A DNA stretch of 6,532 nucleotides, from the NCBI GenBank assembly GCA_951801155.1, contig CATOLK010000066.1, forward strand, positions 1 to 6,532. Direction: 5' to 3'. The notes beneath the pieces are model-generated. The model was given only the letters and a program-made list of their open reading frames with translations. It ran no database searches and had not been told where the DNA came from. The DNA is from an uncultured Rickettsiales bacterium. Its GTDB lineage: Bacteria > Pseudomonadota > Alphaproteobacteria > Rickettsiales > UBA1997. Each line of letters starts with the position of its first letter. Position 1 is the first letter of the stretch. The position numbers and the translations under genes are program-made. Shown here one piece after another: positions 1-6,423 of the stretch.

Positions 1-54
1 AATATAAAAGTAAAAATGAGGAAAGTTTTTCCCAAATGATATGAACCAGTACAA
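1..54 (+). repeat. 54-bp inverted repeat, copy 1 (upstream of the AsmA-family gene)
   Basis: This stretch is the reverse complement of 5771-5824 with a single difference (G at 18, where the other copy would give A). It holds a short dyad, GGAAA-GTT-TTTCC, at 20-32, followed by an AT-rich stretch that includes GATATGAACC. Similarity stops abruptly at 54. On the left it reaches the window edge, so the true length is unknown. The copy reads towards the gene starting at 122, just as the second copy reads towards virB8. It may be a regulator-binding region or upstream promoter element. An interspersed genomic repeat or a mobile-element end is the alternative. Confidence 0.9.
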
Positions 55-68
55 TACAATTTTCCTTC

Positions 69-96
69 TTTACTTTTAAAAATTAAACATTATTAT
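69..96 (+). promoter_or_regulatory. Putative promoter of the AsmA-family gene
   Basis: TTTACT at 69-74 and TATTAT at 91-96 are separated by 16 bp, and match the bacterial housekeeping consensus at 4 of 6 and 5 of 6 positions. Transcription would start near 103, leaving a leader of about 20 nt before the ATG at 122. Hexamers this loose are common in AT-rich DNA. The call gains weight because the same geometry (54-bp repeat, 14-bp gap, hexamer, 16 bp, hexamer) recurs upstream of virB8. Confidence 0.4.
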
Positions 97-121
97 TATT
101 TTTAATAAATAATATGAAAAT

Positions 122-3076
122 ATGATGGCGAAGATAGTAAAAATATTATTTTATATAATTATTGGTCTATTTATTCTATATTTAGGAACATTATTTGTGT
201 TAAAAAATTCATTTAATACAAATGCATTGAAAAAGCGAATAAATAGAGATATAATCGAAAAAATATCAGAATACAATAAACATCATATGTTTGAAGACAA
301 AGAAATAAAATTTTTCGTAAATGGTAATATCTCACTAACAATATTTCCGAAGTTAAAATTAGTTATAAATAATGTTGTTATAGAAAATGTACAATATAGA
401 GATATATTAACGCATATAAATATAAGAAAAATAGAAGTAAAACTTAATTTTAATAAATTTTTCAGTAAAAAACTTGAATTTGAAGATATTTTCATTAATG
501 GTGCAACTCTATTAATAGAAAACAATAAATTACCTGATTTTTACATGACAAAAAAAACAATTAAAAAAATAGTAAAATTAGATGATAATGAAGTATATGG
601 GGTAAAAGATAAATTAAAAAATATCCTAATGGGAGATGAAATTGAAAAGGTTGAAGAAGGTTATAGAGAAATTGAAATAGAGGAAGATGCAAGAATAGAT
701 TTAGATAATGAAAAAGTTAAATTAATGTTGGTTGATTTATTTAAAACTATAAATAATCAAGAGTTTACTTTTGAAAAAAATACAAAAATAAACTTTTCTA
801 ATTCCTTAATTAATATAATAAAAAAAGGAGATATTCAAAAAGAGTTTAAAAATATAAATGGTAATTTAAATATTAATTCAAAATCCAAAGAATTAAAATT
901 AAGATTGAACTTTTTGTTAAATAATATCGATGGGACAATAAATATAAAAACCAAAGAAAAATATGATAATTTTAAAACCGAATTAGAAATGATAAATAGT
1001 CAAAATGATAAAATAAATATTAATTTTGATGGTAATAATTTATTAACGAATAGTGTAGATAAAATAAATGGTAATTTTAAAACTTCCATTAATATTAGTA
1101 ATTTTAATAATTTTATTCAATGGCTTTTACCGGTAGATTCTCCATTTTATTATAGATTTGATTATAAAAAAGCCATTGAATATTCAAGTAATATTAAAAA
1201 AACCGGAAATAGTTTTGTTTTTAGCGATTTAAAAATAAAAGCTGATGATATTAATATAAATGGTAATGTTTATATGGAAGACGATAATAAAATTGAATTA
1301 AATGTTGAAAATATTAATTTTGATCAATTCATATTAAATGTTACAAAATCAACAAATAATATAGGTGCTAATGATATTTTAATTTTCAAACATAATAATT
1401 TAGAAGATCTAGTAAAAAATATACCTCAAAAAGATAAATTTATTGATAATACAACAATTAAAATTAATATAAAAAAACTTACAAAAAATAATAAAATTTT
1501 AAAAGATTCTATATTGGATTTTGAAATTATAAAAAATAATTTTAAAATTAATAATGTAAAATTAGATTTTAGTGATTTTATTGTTGAGATAAATAATCAA
1601 CAAAATATCGATAATTATTATTACAATAATTTAGAAATAAAAGGTAGTAATTTTAACGATATAGCAAAAATATTTAATGCAGAAAATATTATAAAAATTG
1701 ACAATTTTGATTTACAGTCAAATATTTTTGTTTATAACAATACTATTTATTTATATGATGTAATAATAAAAGATGGTGAAAAAGTAAATATTAATGGTTC
1801 TCTTGAATATTCTTTTGATGAAAAAGAAAAATATTTAGCAAGTAAAATTACTATTGATAGTTTAGGTATTGTATTAGAGAAAAATGAAGTAAAAACTTTG
1901 AAGGAAAAATTTTTATGGTTAAATAATTTTACAAACGAAGTATTTCTAGATTTAACTATTAACAATTTATCTTTTAATGAATATAAAAATATATTTTTCG
2001 ATTCAAAAATTCAGTATTCTACAGGTTTTATAAATTTATATCATATTAAAGATATTAGATTAGAAAATATAGAAAGTATAAAAGGTAATATTTTATTGAC
2101 TGTAAATGAAAAATTTCCAAGAATTGATGTAAATTTATTTATAGATAAAATGAGTAAAGAAATTGATATGTTAAGCAATATTTTCGATGTAGAAAGATAT
2201 AAAAATATTATCTTAAATACAGAAATAGATAAAAAAGCTCAAGAAAAATATTGGATAAATAAACTCTTTAAATCCCCTACTTGGAATGAAATTAATGGTG
2301 ATATTATTTTAAAGTTTAGAGATTTAAAAATAAATAACAGTATATTTTCTAATGTTGATTTAAATAGTAAAATAGAAGATGGATTGATATCTATAAATAA
2401 ATTGAACCTTATAGGTTTAGGTGGCTCTACTGATTTAAGAGGAACGATAGATTTAAAAATAAACAAAACTTTTAACCTAATTTTGACAGAAACTATATAT
2501 AATATTGAAGAAATTTTTAAATTACTTTTTCCTAATTACGAACAAGATATTCTAACTGGAACTATTGGTGTTGGTGGAATATTTAAGGCGACTGGTTTTA
2601 ATAGTTCTGTTTTTTTATCCTCTATGAATTTACAAGCAAAATTTGTAGGACAAAATTTATTTATAAAAAAATTAGGTTTAGAAGGCTTAAGAGCTAAATT
2701 AGGTGAAGTTTATACAAATGAAGAATTATTAAATAATTTTAATTCTAAGGAATATTTATTAAACGATACTGGTACTTTATTTAATGAATTTAATGGTTCA
2801 TTAGTTGTAACAAAAGGTATTAGCAATTTAATTTTAGAAGCAAAAGGAAAAAATTTATCTAATAAGTTAACTTCAAAAATAGATAATTCTTCAAATAATC
2901 TTATCGTGGATATGATAAACACATCAGTGTTAATGATTAAAGTTGGAAAGAATATGATACCATTATATACTACAATAAGTTTTAAAGAAGACTTTAATAA
3001 TAAAGCAAAATTAATTGTAAATACTAGTCAAATTGATGAGTATTTAGAAAAAATAAAACAAAAAGATAGTGAATAA
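122..3076 (+). CDS. AsmA-family envelope protein
   Basis: This is a 984-residue protein with one N-terminal membrane anchor (about residues 8-27, short basic N-terminus, rest periplasmic). After the anchor comes the AsmA-type start: an FNTNALKKRI segment at 31-40 and a G-x-I-x-L-x-IFP-K-L-x-L-x-I-x-N-V-x-I-x-N pattern at 68-89. A long Asn/Lys/Ile-rich middle made of short beta-strand-like stretches follows. The C-terminal AsmA region has GLGGSTDLRG (about 765-775) and GTIGVGGIFKATG (about 813-826). Family members are long beta-rich periplasmic proteins tied to outer-membrane biogenesis and probably to lipid traffic; the exact role here is inferred. No clear Shine-Dalgarno precedes the ATGATG start, so either Met could initiate; the first is used. 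The length is at the upper end of what I recall for alphaproteobacterial members. The gene stands alone on this strand and has its own terminator. Confidence 0.85.
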   Translation: MMAKIVKILFYIIIGLFILYLGTLFVLKNSFNTNALKKRINRDIIEKISEYNKHHMFEDKEIKFFVNGNISLTIFPKLKLVINNVVIENVQYRDILTHINIRKIEVKLNFNKFFSKKLEFEDIFINGATLLIENNKLPDFYMTKKTIKKIVKLDDNEVYGVKDKLKNILMGDEIEKVEEGYREIEIEEDARIDLDNEKVKLMLVDLFKTINNQEFTFEKNTKINFSNSLINIIKKGDIQKEFKNINGNLNINSKSKELKLRLNFLLNNIDGTINIKTKEKYDNFKTELEMINSQNDKININFDGNNLLTNSVDKINGNFKTSINISNFNNFIQWLLPVDSPFYYRFDYKKAIEYSSNIKKTGNSFVFSDLKIKADDININGNVYMEDDNKIELNVENINFDQFILNVTKSTNNIGANDILIFKHNNLEDLVKNIPQKDKFIDNTTIKINIKKLTKNNKILKDSILDFEIIKNNFKINNVKLDFSDFIVEINNQQNIDNYYYNNLEIKGSNFNDIAKIFNAENIIKIDNFDLQSNIFVYNNTIYLYDVIIKDGEKVNINGSLEYSFDEKEKYLASKITIDSLGIVLEKNEVKTLKEKFLWLNNFTNEVFLDLTINNLSFNEYKNIFFDSKIQYSTGFINLYHIKDIRLENIESIKGNILLTVNEKFPRIDVNLFIDKMSKEIDMLSNIFDVERYKNIILNTEIDKKAQEKYWINKLFKSPTWNEINGDIILKFRDLKINNSIFSNVDLNSKIEDGLISINKLNLIGLGGSTDLRGTIDLKINKTFNLILTETIYNIEEIFKLLFPNYEQDILTGTIGVGGIFKATGFNSSVFLSSMNLQAKFVGQNLFIKKLGLEGLRAKLGEVYTNEELLNNFNSKEYLLNDTGTLFNEFNGSLVVTKGISNLILEAKGKNLSNKLTSKIDNSSNNLIVDMINTSVLMIKVGKNMIPLYTTISFKEDFNNKAKLIVNTSQIDEYLEKIKQKDSE

Positions 3077-3087
3077 TAAAATTTTAT

Positions 3088-3107
3088 CCTAAAATTTAGG
3101 TTTTTTT
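3088..3107 (+). terminator. Intrinsic terminator after the AsmA-family gene
   Basis: CCTAA (3088-3092), a 3-nt loop and TTAGG (3096-3100) form a 5-bp stem followed directly by seven T residues (3101-3107). It starts 11 bp after the stop codon. The stem is short but is the most GC-rich palindrome available locally, in the position expected for a Rho-independent terminator. Confidence 0.6.
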
Positions 3108-3483
3108 AGTTTATTTTTTTTGTTTAGAAAATCTCAATACTTTTGGTTCTTGGATGTTAATTTTTCAGTTGATATTAAAACAAAAAACCAAAAAAAATAT
3201 AATTTTCCACAAAATTCTAAATCTTACTTTAAAGCACTTTAAATTTTTAACATTTTTAATAACGGAAATATATTTTAATATATTTCCTATAAAAAATACT
3301 AAAAGTTATTGTCTTTTTGCAGTATTTGTTTTCTATGGAAAATTTTTATATAGGTGATCTAATATTTTTTAAATTAATAATTAGTTAAAAAACTCTGATC
3401 TTAAAATAATATTTTCTTAAAAAATAAAAATTATTAAAATAAAAGGAAAAAACACACGGTAAAAAGAAAATTATATTCAAATA
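3108..3483. other. Intergenic region between convergent genes, no convincing gene
   Basis: This 376-bp gap separates the tail-to-tail asmA-family gene and bamE. The only sizeable open frame (3154-3357, +) would give a 67-residue Lys/Phe/Ile-rich product with no ribosome binding site and no recognisable motif, so I do not call it. The gap holds a perfect 24-bp palindrome (3264-3287) and an AT-only inverted repeat of TTTTTT and AAAAAA runs around 3365-3392. No GC-containing hairpin with a T-run is visible downstream of bamE on the minus strand, so the end of that operon is unclear. The stretch could be a decayed gene or a spacer with RNA structure. Confidence 0.6.
3264..3287. repeat. Perfect 24-bp palindrome between convergent genes
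   Basis: GGAAATATATT (3264-3274) is followed by two bases and then its exact reverse complement AATATATTTCC (3277-3287). As RNA from either strand it would fold into a 10-bp hairpin with a 4-nt loop. No T-run follows on either strand, so it is not a standard terminator. It could slow or end transcription from both sides, stabilise 3' ends, or bind a dimeric protein. Confidence 0.6.
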
Positions 3484-3906
3484 TTAATCATTGTTTAAAG
3501 GAGTTATAATCAAACCCTTAAATAGAGTATTGAAAAATGTATCTTCATTTCCACTTTCTATATCATTATTGTCAATAATTTTTCTATTCTTTACTTCTTT
3601 ATAGGAATAATCTACTATTTCATCATTTTTATTAAAATGGACTATTAAAATTTTTTCATCATAAAGTTTTGGTTTAAAAATTTTAAAATTTTTTGTTATA
3701 TACGAGTAATACAGCCAAGAACCATCTGGAAATTCAAAGCTTGGATAACCAAAATTATTTATTAAATCATTTTTTTTAAAATTATAAACATCAAAGTTTT
3801 CAACTTTTTCGATATTATTTCCAAAATAAAAACCTCTTTGTTTAGTTTCTAAACAAGATGTTAAAAAAAATAGTACTAAAATAATAAAATATTCCTTTTT
3901 AATCAT
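3484..3906 (-). CDS. bamE: BamE (SmpA/OmlA) outer-membrane assembly lipoprotein
   Basis: This is a 140-residue lipoprotein. The N-terminus is MIKKE plus a hydrophobic stretch ending in a lipobox, LTSC, with Cys18 as the lipidated residue. The mature part carries the BamE fold signature: a helix and turn DLINNFGYPSF (47-57, matching the family's LLG-x-P-x), W64-LYYSY strand, then ILIVHFNKNDEI as the last strand. The KNFKIFKPKLYDEK linker resembles the Rickettsiales form as I recall it. BamE is an accessory component of the BAM complex that folds beta-barrel proteins into the outer membrane. The short length is normal, with a disordered Asp/Glu/Asn segment near 111-121. No clear Shine-Dalgarno is visible. 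It lies 82 bp downstream of virB9 on the same strand and may be co-transcribed with it or use its own promoter (3931-3959). Confidence 0.8.
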   Translation of the reverse strand: MIKKEYFIILVLFFLTSCLETKQRGFYFGNNIEKVENFDVYNFKKNDLINNFGYPSFEFPDGSWLYYSYITKNFKIFKPKLYDEKILIVHFNKNDEIVDYSYKEVKNRKIIDNNDIESGNEDTFFNTLFKGLIITPLNND

Positions 3907-3930
3907 AATTTTTACATTTAAATTTCCATA

Positions 3931-3959
3931 AAAGTAGGATTACATTTTTTATTTGTCAA
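3931..3959 (-). promoter_or_regulatory. Possible bamE promoter
   Basis: On the minus strand a perfect TTGACA lies at 3959-3954, followed by a 17-bp spacer and TACTTT at 3936-3931. The -35 is ideal and the spacing optimal, but the -10 matches consensus at only 3 of 6 positions. A start near 3924 would give a leader of about 18 nt before the bamE ATG at 3906. The 82-bp virB9-bamE gap is long enough for a promoter. Confidence 0.35.
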
Positions 3960-3988
3960 ACTATCAATAAAACAATAATTAATACAAT

Positions 3989-4738
3989 TTATTTCTTTAA
4001 CTTATATAAATTATTATTATAAACACAAACTATATCAGCCCCACTTCTTAAAGTAAATTGACTAGAAACTTGTTCAACTACAACATAATTCTCAACTATT
4101 CTATAATTAACTAACGCTTCATAACCAGTACTATCAACCATATATATTGCAGGCATTTCGTAATTATCTTCGCCAAATTCAAAATATGTAAATGTACTAT
4201 CATCAAATACTTTTTTAGGTGCTATATTTTCGCTACCACTAAATTCATAATCGAAATTATAGGCATCCACATTTCTTAAATCTGGCAAATCACTTCTATG
4301 TCTTACTTGATTAAACATTACTATATTTTTATCATCAGCCTCTGGATACATAAATTTTATATAAAAAAGAACATCATCTTCCATAACAGAAGCTGCCTCA
4401 ACAGCATCTAATTCGAAATGATAAGTTCTTTTATTCGTCATTATTGTCATATTCGTATTAGCATAATTTAATATAGGTTTTAGAAATAGTTTATTTTCCA
4501 TAACAACGGTTTGCCAAGCACTTGTATCACCCATAGTTATAGTTTGAACAGTTTCTCCTTTTTCAAATTCTATATACGATTGTGACAAATAATGACCTAT
4601 ATATCTGTATACATCGTTAGGGTTATAAATATATGCTCTAAATCGTTTTTCAGCCCCTATAACTCTTGGTAATTGTACAGCTAAAGTTGGCTTTATTATA
4701 AATGTTAAAAATGCAAATAAAAATAAAACTTTCATCAT
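3989..4738 (-). CDS. virB9: VirB9, type IV secretion outer-membrane core protein
   Basis: This is a 249-residue secreted protein. The signal peptide has a basic start, a hydrophobic core at 4-15 and likely cleavage after TLA (residue 20). The N-terminal VirB9/CagX domain contains YNPNDVYRYIGHY (38-50), IEFEKGETV (56-64), ITMGDTSAWQ (67-76), LFLKPI (84-89) and TNMTIMTNKRTYHFEL (95-110). The C-terminal domain contains IAPKKVFDDSTFTYFEF (172-188), PAIYMVD (196-202), LVNYRI (209-214), VVVEQVSSQFTLR (219-231) and Cys238. In P-type systems VirB9 joins VirB7 and VirB10 in the periplasm-spanning core, with its C-terminal domain near the outer membrane. Both domains are complete, and length is typical. 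The start overlaps the virB8 stop by 4 bp (ATGA). The second ATG (4735) has better spacing from the AAGAGG at 4748-4743 (7 nt against 4), so the protein may be one residue shorter. The wording closely resembles the Rickettsiales VirB9 family as I recall it. Confidence 0.95.
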   Translation of the reverse strand: MMKVLFLFAFLTFIIKPTLAVQLPRVIGAEKRFRAYIYNPNDVYRYIGHYLSQSYIEFEKGETVQTITMGDTSAWQTVVMENKLFLKPILNYANTNMTIMTNKRTYHFELDAVEAASVMEDDVLFYIKFMYPEADDKNIVMFNQVRHRSDLPDLRNVDAYNFDYEFSGSENIAPKKVFDDSTFTYFEFGEDNYEMPAIYMVDSTGYEALVNYRIVENYVVVEQVSSQFTLRSGADIVCVYNNNLYKLKK

Positions 4739-5688
4739 TTAACCTCTTTTTTATTACTTTCAGTACTGCTATTTTCTGTATTATTATTTTTTAATTTAGT
4801 ATTTTCTGTTTTATTGTCAATAGCTATTTTATTATTATCTTTATTTTCTTCAACGGCGTTATTACTACTATTTTTATTTATGTTTATATCTTCGTCATCA
4901 TTTTTTGGAACCTTTGTCGTATCTATTATTTCATAATCAGTAACTATTAAAATTGGTTTTGTAAATTCTTTTTTTAAATTATTATAAGATATACTTTCAT
5001 ATTTGAAATCTAAAATAATTTTTCCCGTTGATATTTTTTGTTGTTTTATACCGTAATTAGTAAATATTATTTTATAAGACATTTCCGCTTCTGTTGGCAT
5101 TTTTGAAAATAAATAATTTAAAAGTTTCTTCTTTTTGTCTTTCTCCTGTTTTTTTACAAATTTAAATGAATTTATTAAAATTTTTTGATCAACTTTTTTA
5201 TTAAACATTTTAGATGATATTTGGTTAAAATCAGTTCTATATCTTTGATATAATTCATCGGTTGAATATAATTTAATTTTGGTAAGTTTTGTATTTAGAT
5301 CTTCTATATTTCCTCGTTTATAATCATGATCGAATAAATTCCTTACATAATTTAATAAAAGAAATCTTAAAATAGCTTCATTGGAATTATAGGTAATATT
5401 TTCGGGTTTTAGTGGTGTTATTGTTGAAAAATAATTGACAGAATCTTTTTGCATAATTAATACTGGAAACTGTTCTTTTAACGGTTGTATGCTATCTATA
5501 GTTAGATATAAAAGAATACATATAAAAAAACTCATTATAGAAAGTACAATATAAAATGTTCTTTCAGATATAGCGTTCAAATATTTTAAACAATACCAAT
5601 TTATAGCATCTTGAAAATATAATTTTTCGTCGTAAATCGATGCTACTATTTCTGAGTATTTATATTTTTTTTCTTCTTCTTTAGTCAT
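4735..5688 (-). CDS. virB8: VirB8, type IV secretion inner-membrane assembly protein, with long Asn-rich tail
   Basis: This is a 317-residue protein with the VirB8 layout. A charged cytoplasmic N-terminus (1-43) includes YFQDAINWY, a pattern usual in alphaproteobacterial VirB8. A membrane helix (about 44-64) precedes a periplasmic NTF2-like domain (about 68-258), with helical AILRFLLLNYVRNLFD (105-120), YQRYRTDF (147-154), and closing strands KIILDFKYES (223-232) and PILIVTDYEI (245-254). VirB8 is a bitopic assembly factor that contacts VirB9, VirB10 and other subunits of the P-type channel. Odd: after about residue 258 there is a tail of nearly 60 residues rich in Asn, Lys, Glu and Asp, with no predicted fold, and the NTF2-like part has a lysine-rich insert (KKQEKDKKKK, 179-188). 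No Shine-Dalgarno is seen at the start, which is preceded only by AT-rich DNA. First gene of the virB8-virB9(-bamE) operon. Confidence 0.9.
   Translation of the reverse strand: MTKEEEKKYKYSEIVASIYDEKLYFQDAINWYCLKYLNAISERTFYIVLSIMSFFICILLYLTIDSIQPLKEQFPVLIMQKDSVNYFSTITPLKPENITYNSNEAILRFLLLNYVRNLFDHDYKRGNIEDLNTKLTKIKLYSTDELYQRYRTDFNQISSKMFNKKVDQKILINSFKFVKKQEKDKKKKLLNYLFSKMPTEAEMSYKIIFTNYGIKQQKISTGKIILDFKYESISYNNLKKEFTKPILIVTDYEIIDTTKVPKNDDEDININKNSSNNAVEENKDNNKIAIDNKTENTKLKNNNTENSSTESNKKEVK
4743..4748 (-). promoter_or_regulatory. Shine-Dalgarno of virB9 inside the virB8 end
   Basis: AAGAGG on the minus strand lies within the last codons of virB8. It is 4 nt from the first ATG (4738) and 7 nt from the second (4735), which favours the second. 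The site and the 4-bp overlap point to translational coupling of virB9 to virB8. Confidence 0.55.
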
Positions 5689-5728
5689 TATAATAAAATA
5701 TTTTTATAAAAAATACACATTTATGCAG

Positions 5729-5756
5729 ATTTTATATTTGAAAAATATTTTATCAA
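5729..5756 (-). promoter_or_regulatory. Putative promoter of virB8-virB9(-bamE)
   Basis: On the minus strand TTGATA (5756-5751; 5 of 6 to consensus) is followed by a 16-bp spacer and TAAAAT (5734-5729; 5 of 6). Transcription would begin near 5722, with about 34 nt of leader before the ATG at 5688. The 54-bp repeat ends 14 bp upstream of the -35, the same distance as at the asmA-family promoter, where an activator or repressor could act. Confidence 0.5.
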
Positions 5757-5770
5757 GAAAAAATTTTAAT

Positions 5771-5824
5771 TTGTACTGGTTCATATCATTTGGGAAAAAC
5801 TTTCCTTATTTTTACTTTTATATT
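5771..5824 (-). repeat. 54-bp inverted repeat, copy 2 (upstream of virB8)
   Basis: This is the reverse complement of 1-54 with one mismatch at 5807. In the virB8 direction it reads the same way as copy 1 reads towards its gene, so both copies have one orientation relative to the downstream start codon. The GGAAA-GTT-TTTCC dyad falls at 5805-5793. No open reading frame is conserved through it. Recombination between the two copies would invert the whole 5.8-kb segment. Confidence 0.9.
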
Positions 5825-6004
5825 TATAAAAATATTCCTAGTTAATAGACGAAAGTGATATTTTATTATTATAATAATTACTAAATTCTTGTAACGTTAT
5901 ATTATAATCCCCTTCATTATTTATAGTATTTAGGATATCTAGGAGGTAATATATATAAAAGTATATTGTTATTTTTACATTCTTCTTTAAACAAGGAGTA
6001 AAAT
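5825..6004. other. Spacer between virB8 control region and phage-like genes
   Basis: The spacer is 180 bp and very AT-rich. It contains a perfect TATAAT at 5903-5908 without a good -35, which might serve the + strand genes. It also has an unused AGGAGGT at 5941-5947. On the minus strand an open frame without any start codon ends at a TAG at 5840-5838; its last part reads NEGDYNITLQEFSNYYNNKI, which looks protein-like and may be the tail of a decayed gene, though I do not recognise it. Confidence 0.4.
5941..5947 (+). promoter_or_regulatory. Orphan strong Shine-Dalgarno
   Basis: AGGAGGT is a near-perfect ribosome binding sequence, but no ATG or GTG follows at usable distance. The first TTG (5966) is 18 nt away and would encode only 11 codons ending at 6001. 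It may be a leftover of a deleted small gene in the phage-like operon or a chance match. Confidence 0.4.
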
Positions 6005-6223
6005 ATGAATAATACCTTTTTAAAAGACAGAGATGGAAATATATCTAATAGAATAGTTTTTATATTAATTAATACTATTTTAACTTGGATAATAATCTTT
6101 ATTTGTATATTTAAAAATATAGATATAAGAAATGAAGTATTGACTCTATTAATAGTTTTAACTACTAAATCAGGTATAGATAGTATAAGTCAGGCGTATC
6201 AGAATATAATAAATAACCAATAA
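6005..6223 (+). CDS. Small two-helix membrane protein, phage holin-like
   Basis: This is a 72-residue protein with an excellent Shine-Dalgarno, AAGGAG at 5993-5998, 6 nt before the ATG. It begins FLKDRDGNISNR (5-16), followed by a long hydrophobic helix (about 17-36), a short charged turn (KNIDIRNE) and a second hydrophobic segment (about 45-54), ending in KSGIDSISQAYQNI. The order L-x-D-x-x-G-N-x-S-x-R, then two helices, then a Gly/Lys/Gln-containing tail, recalls small phage membrane proteins found beside structural or lysis genes, where the tail is often GGK-x-x-Q. Holin activity is not shown by the sequence. The portal-like fragment follows 14 bp after the stop, which supports a phage origin. 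A small host membrane protein is the alternative. Confidence 0.65.
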   Translation: MNNTFLKDRDGNISNRIVFILINTILTWIIIFICIFKNIDIRNEVLTLLIVLTTKSGIDSISQAYQNIINNQ

Positions 6224-6237
6224 ACAGGAGAAATAAT

Positions 6238-6360
6238 ATGGTAGAAGAATATTACAATTCAGAAAGAATTGAAGAGTTACAAAAGAGATTTACTGATGCT
6301 TTTAATCAAAAAAGTTCCTATGAAACCCTATGGCAGAAGATAATAACTTTAAACTTTTAA
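6238..6360 (+). pseudogene. Truncated N-terminus of a podovirus-type portal (head-tail connector) protein
   Basis: This is a 40-codon frame preceded by AGGAG at 6226-6230, 7 nt before the ATG. The product contains SERIEELQKRFTDAFNQKSS followed by YETLWQKIITLNF. Portal proteins of T7-like and related phages (head-tail connector family) commonly open with a helix of this type, R-x-x-x-L-x-x-R-(x)n-W-x-E-I-x-x-x-x-x-P, and run to about 500 residues or more. Here the frame stops at TAA (6358-6360), just where the Pro-containing loop would follow, and no frame of the remaining 172 bp shows a portal continuation. I read it as a deletion or rearrangement remnant. A genuine 40-residue protein cannot be ruled out. 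An overlapping + frame (6330-6461, MAEDNNFKLLIF start, 43 residues, hydrophobic, no ribosome binding site) is less likely to be real. Confidence 0.5.
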
Positions 6361-6423
6361 TATTTTTAATTATCTTTAATATTATTGATAAGTATGTAAT
6401 TTTTTATGCAAGAGGCTTAATAT

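Noticed and set aside
283..525. Minus-strand frame inside the AsmA-family gene, with others at 1747-1965, 2239-2466 and 2710-2922
   Set aside because: These are antisense shadows of a long convincing gene, Phe/Ser/Leu-rich as expected for the reverse strand of AT-rich code, without start signals.
3154..3357. 67-residue open frame on the + strand between asmA-family gene and bamE
   Set aside because: There is no ribosome binding site, the composition is that of translated AT-rich spacer (Phe, Lys, Ile), it has no motif, and it runs through a palindrome.
3365..3392. AT-only inverted repeat as terminator of the bamE transcript
   Set aside because: The stem contains only A and T pairs and chance matches of this kind are expected in such AT-rich DNA; no GC-stabilised stem with a T-run is present.
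5966..6001. 11-codon TTG-started leader peptide after the orphan AGGAGGT
   Set aside because: The 18-nt spacing is too long for that ribosome binding site and the peptide shows no attenuation-type codon run or following terminator hairpin.
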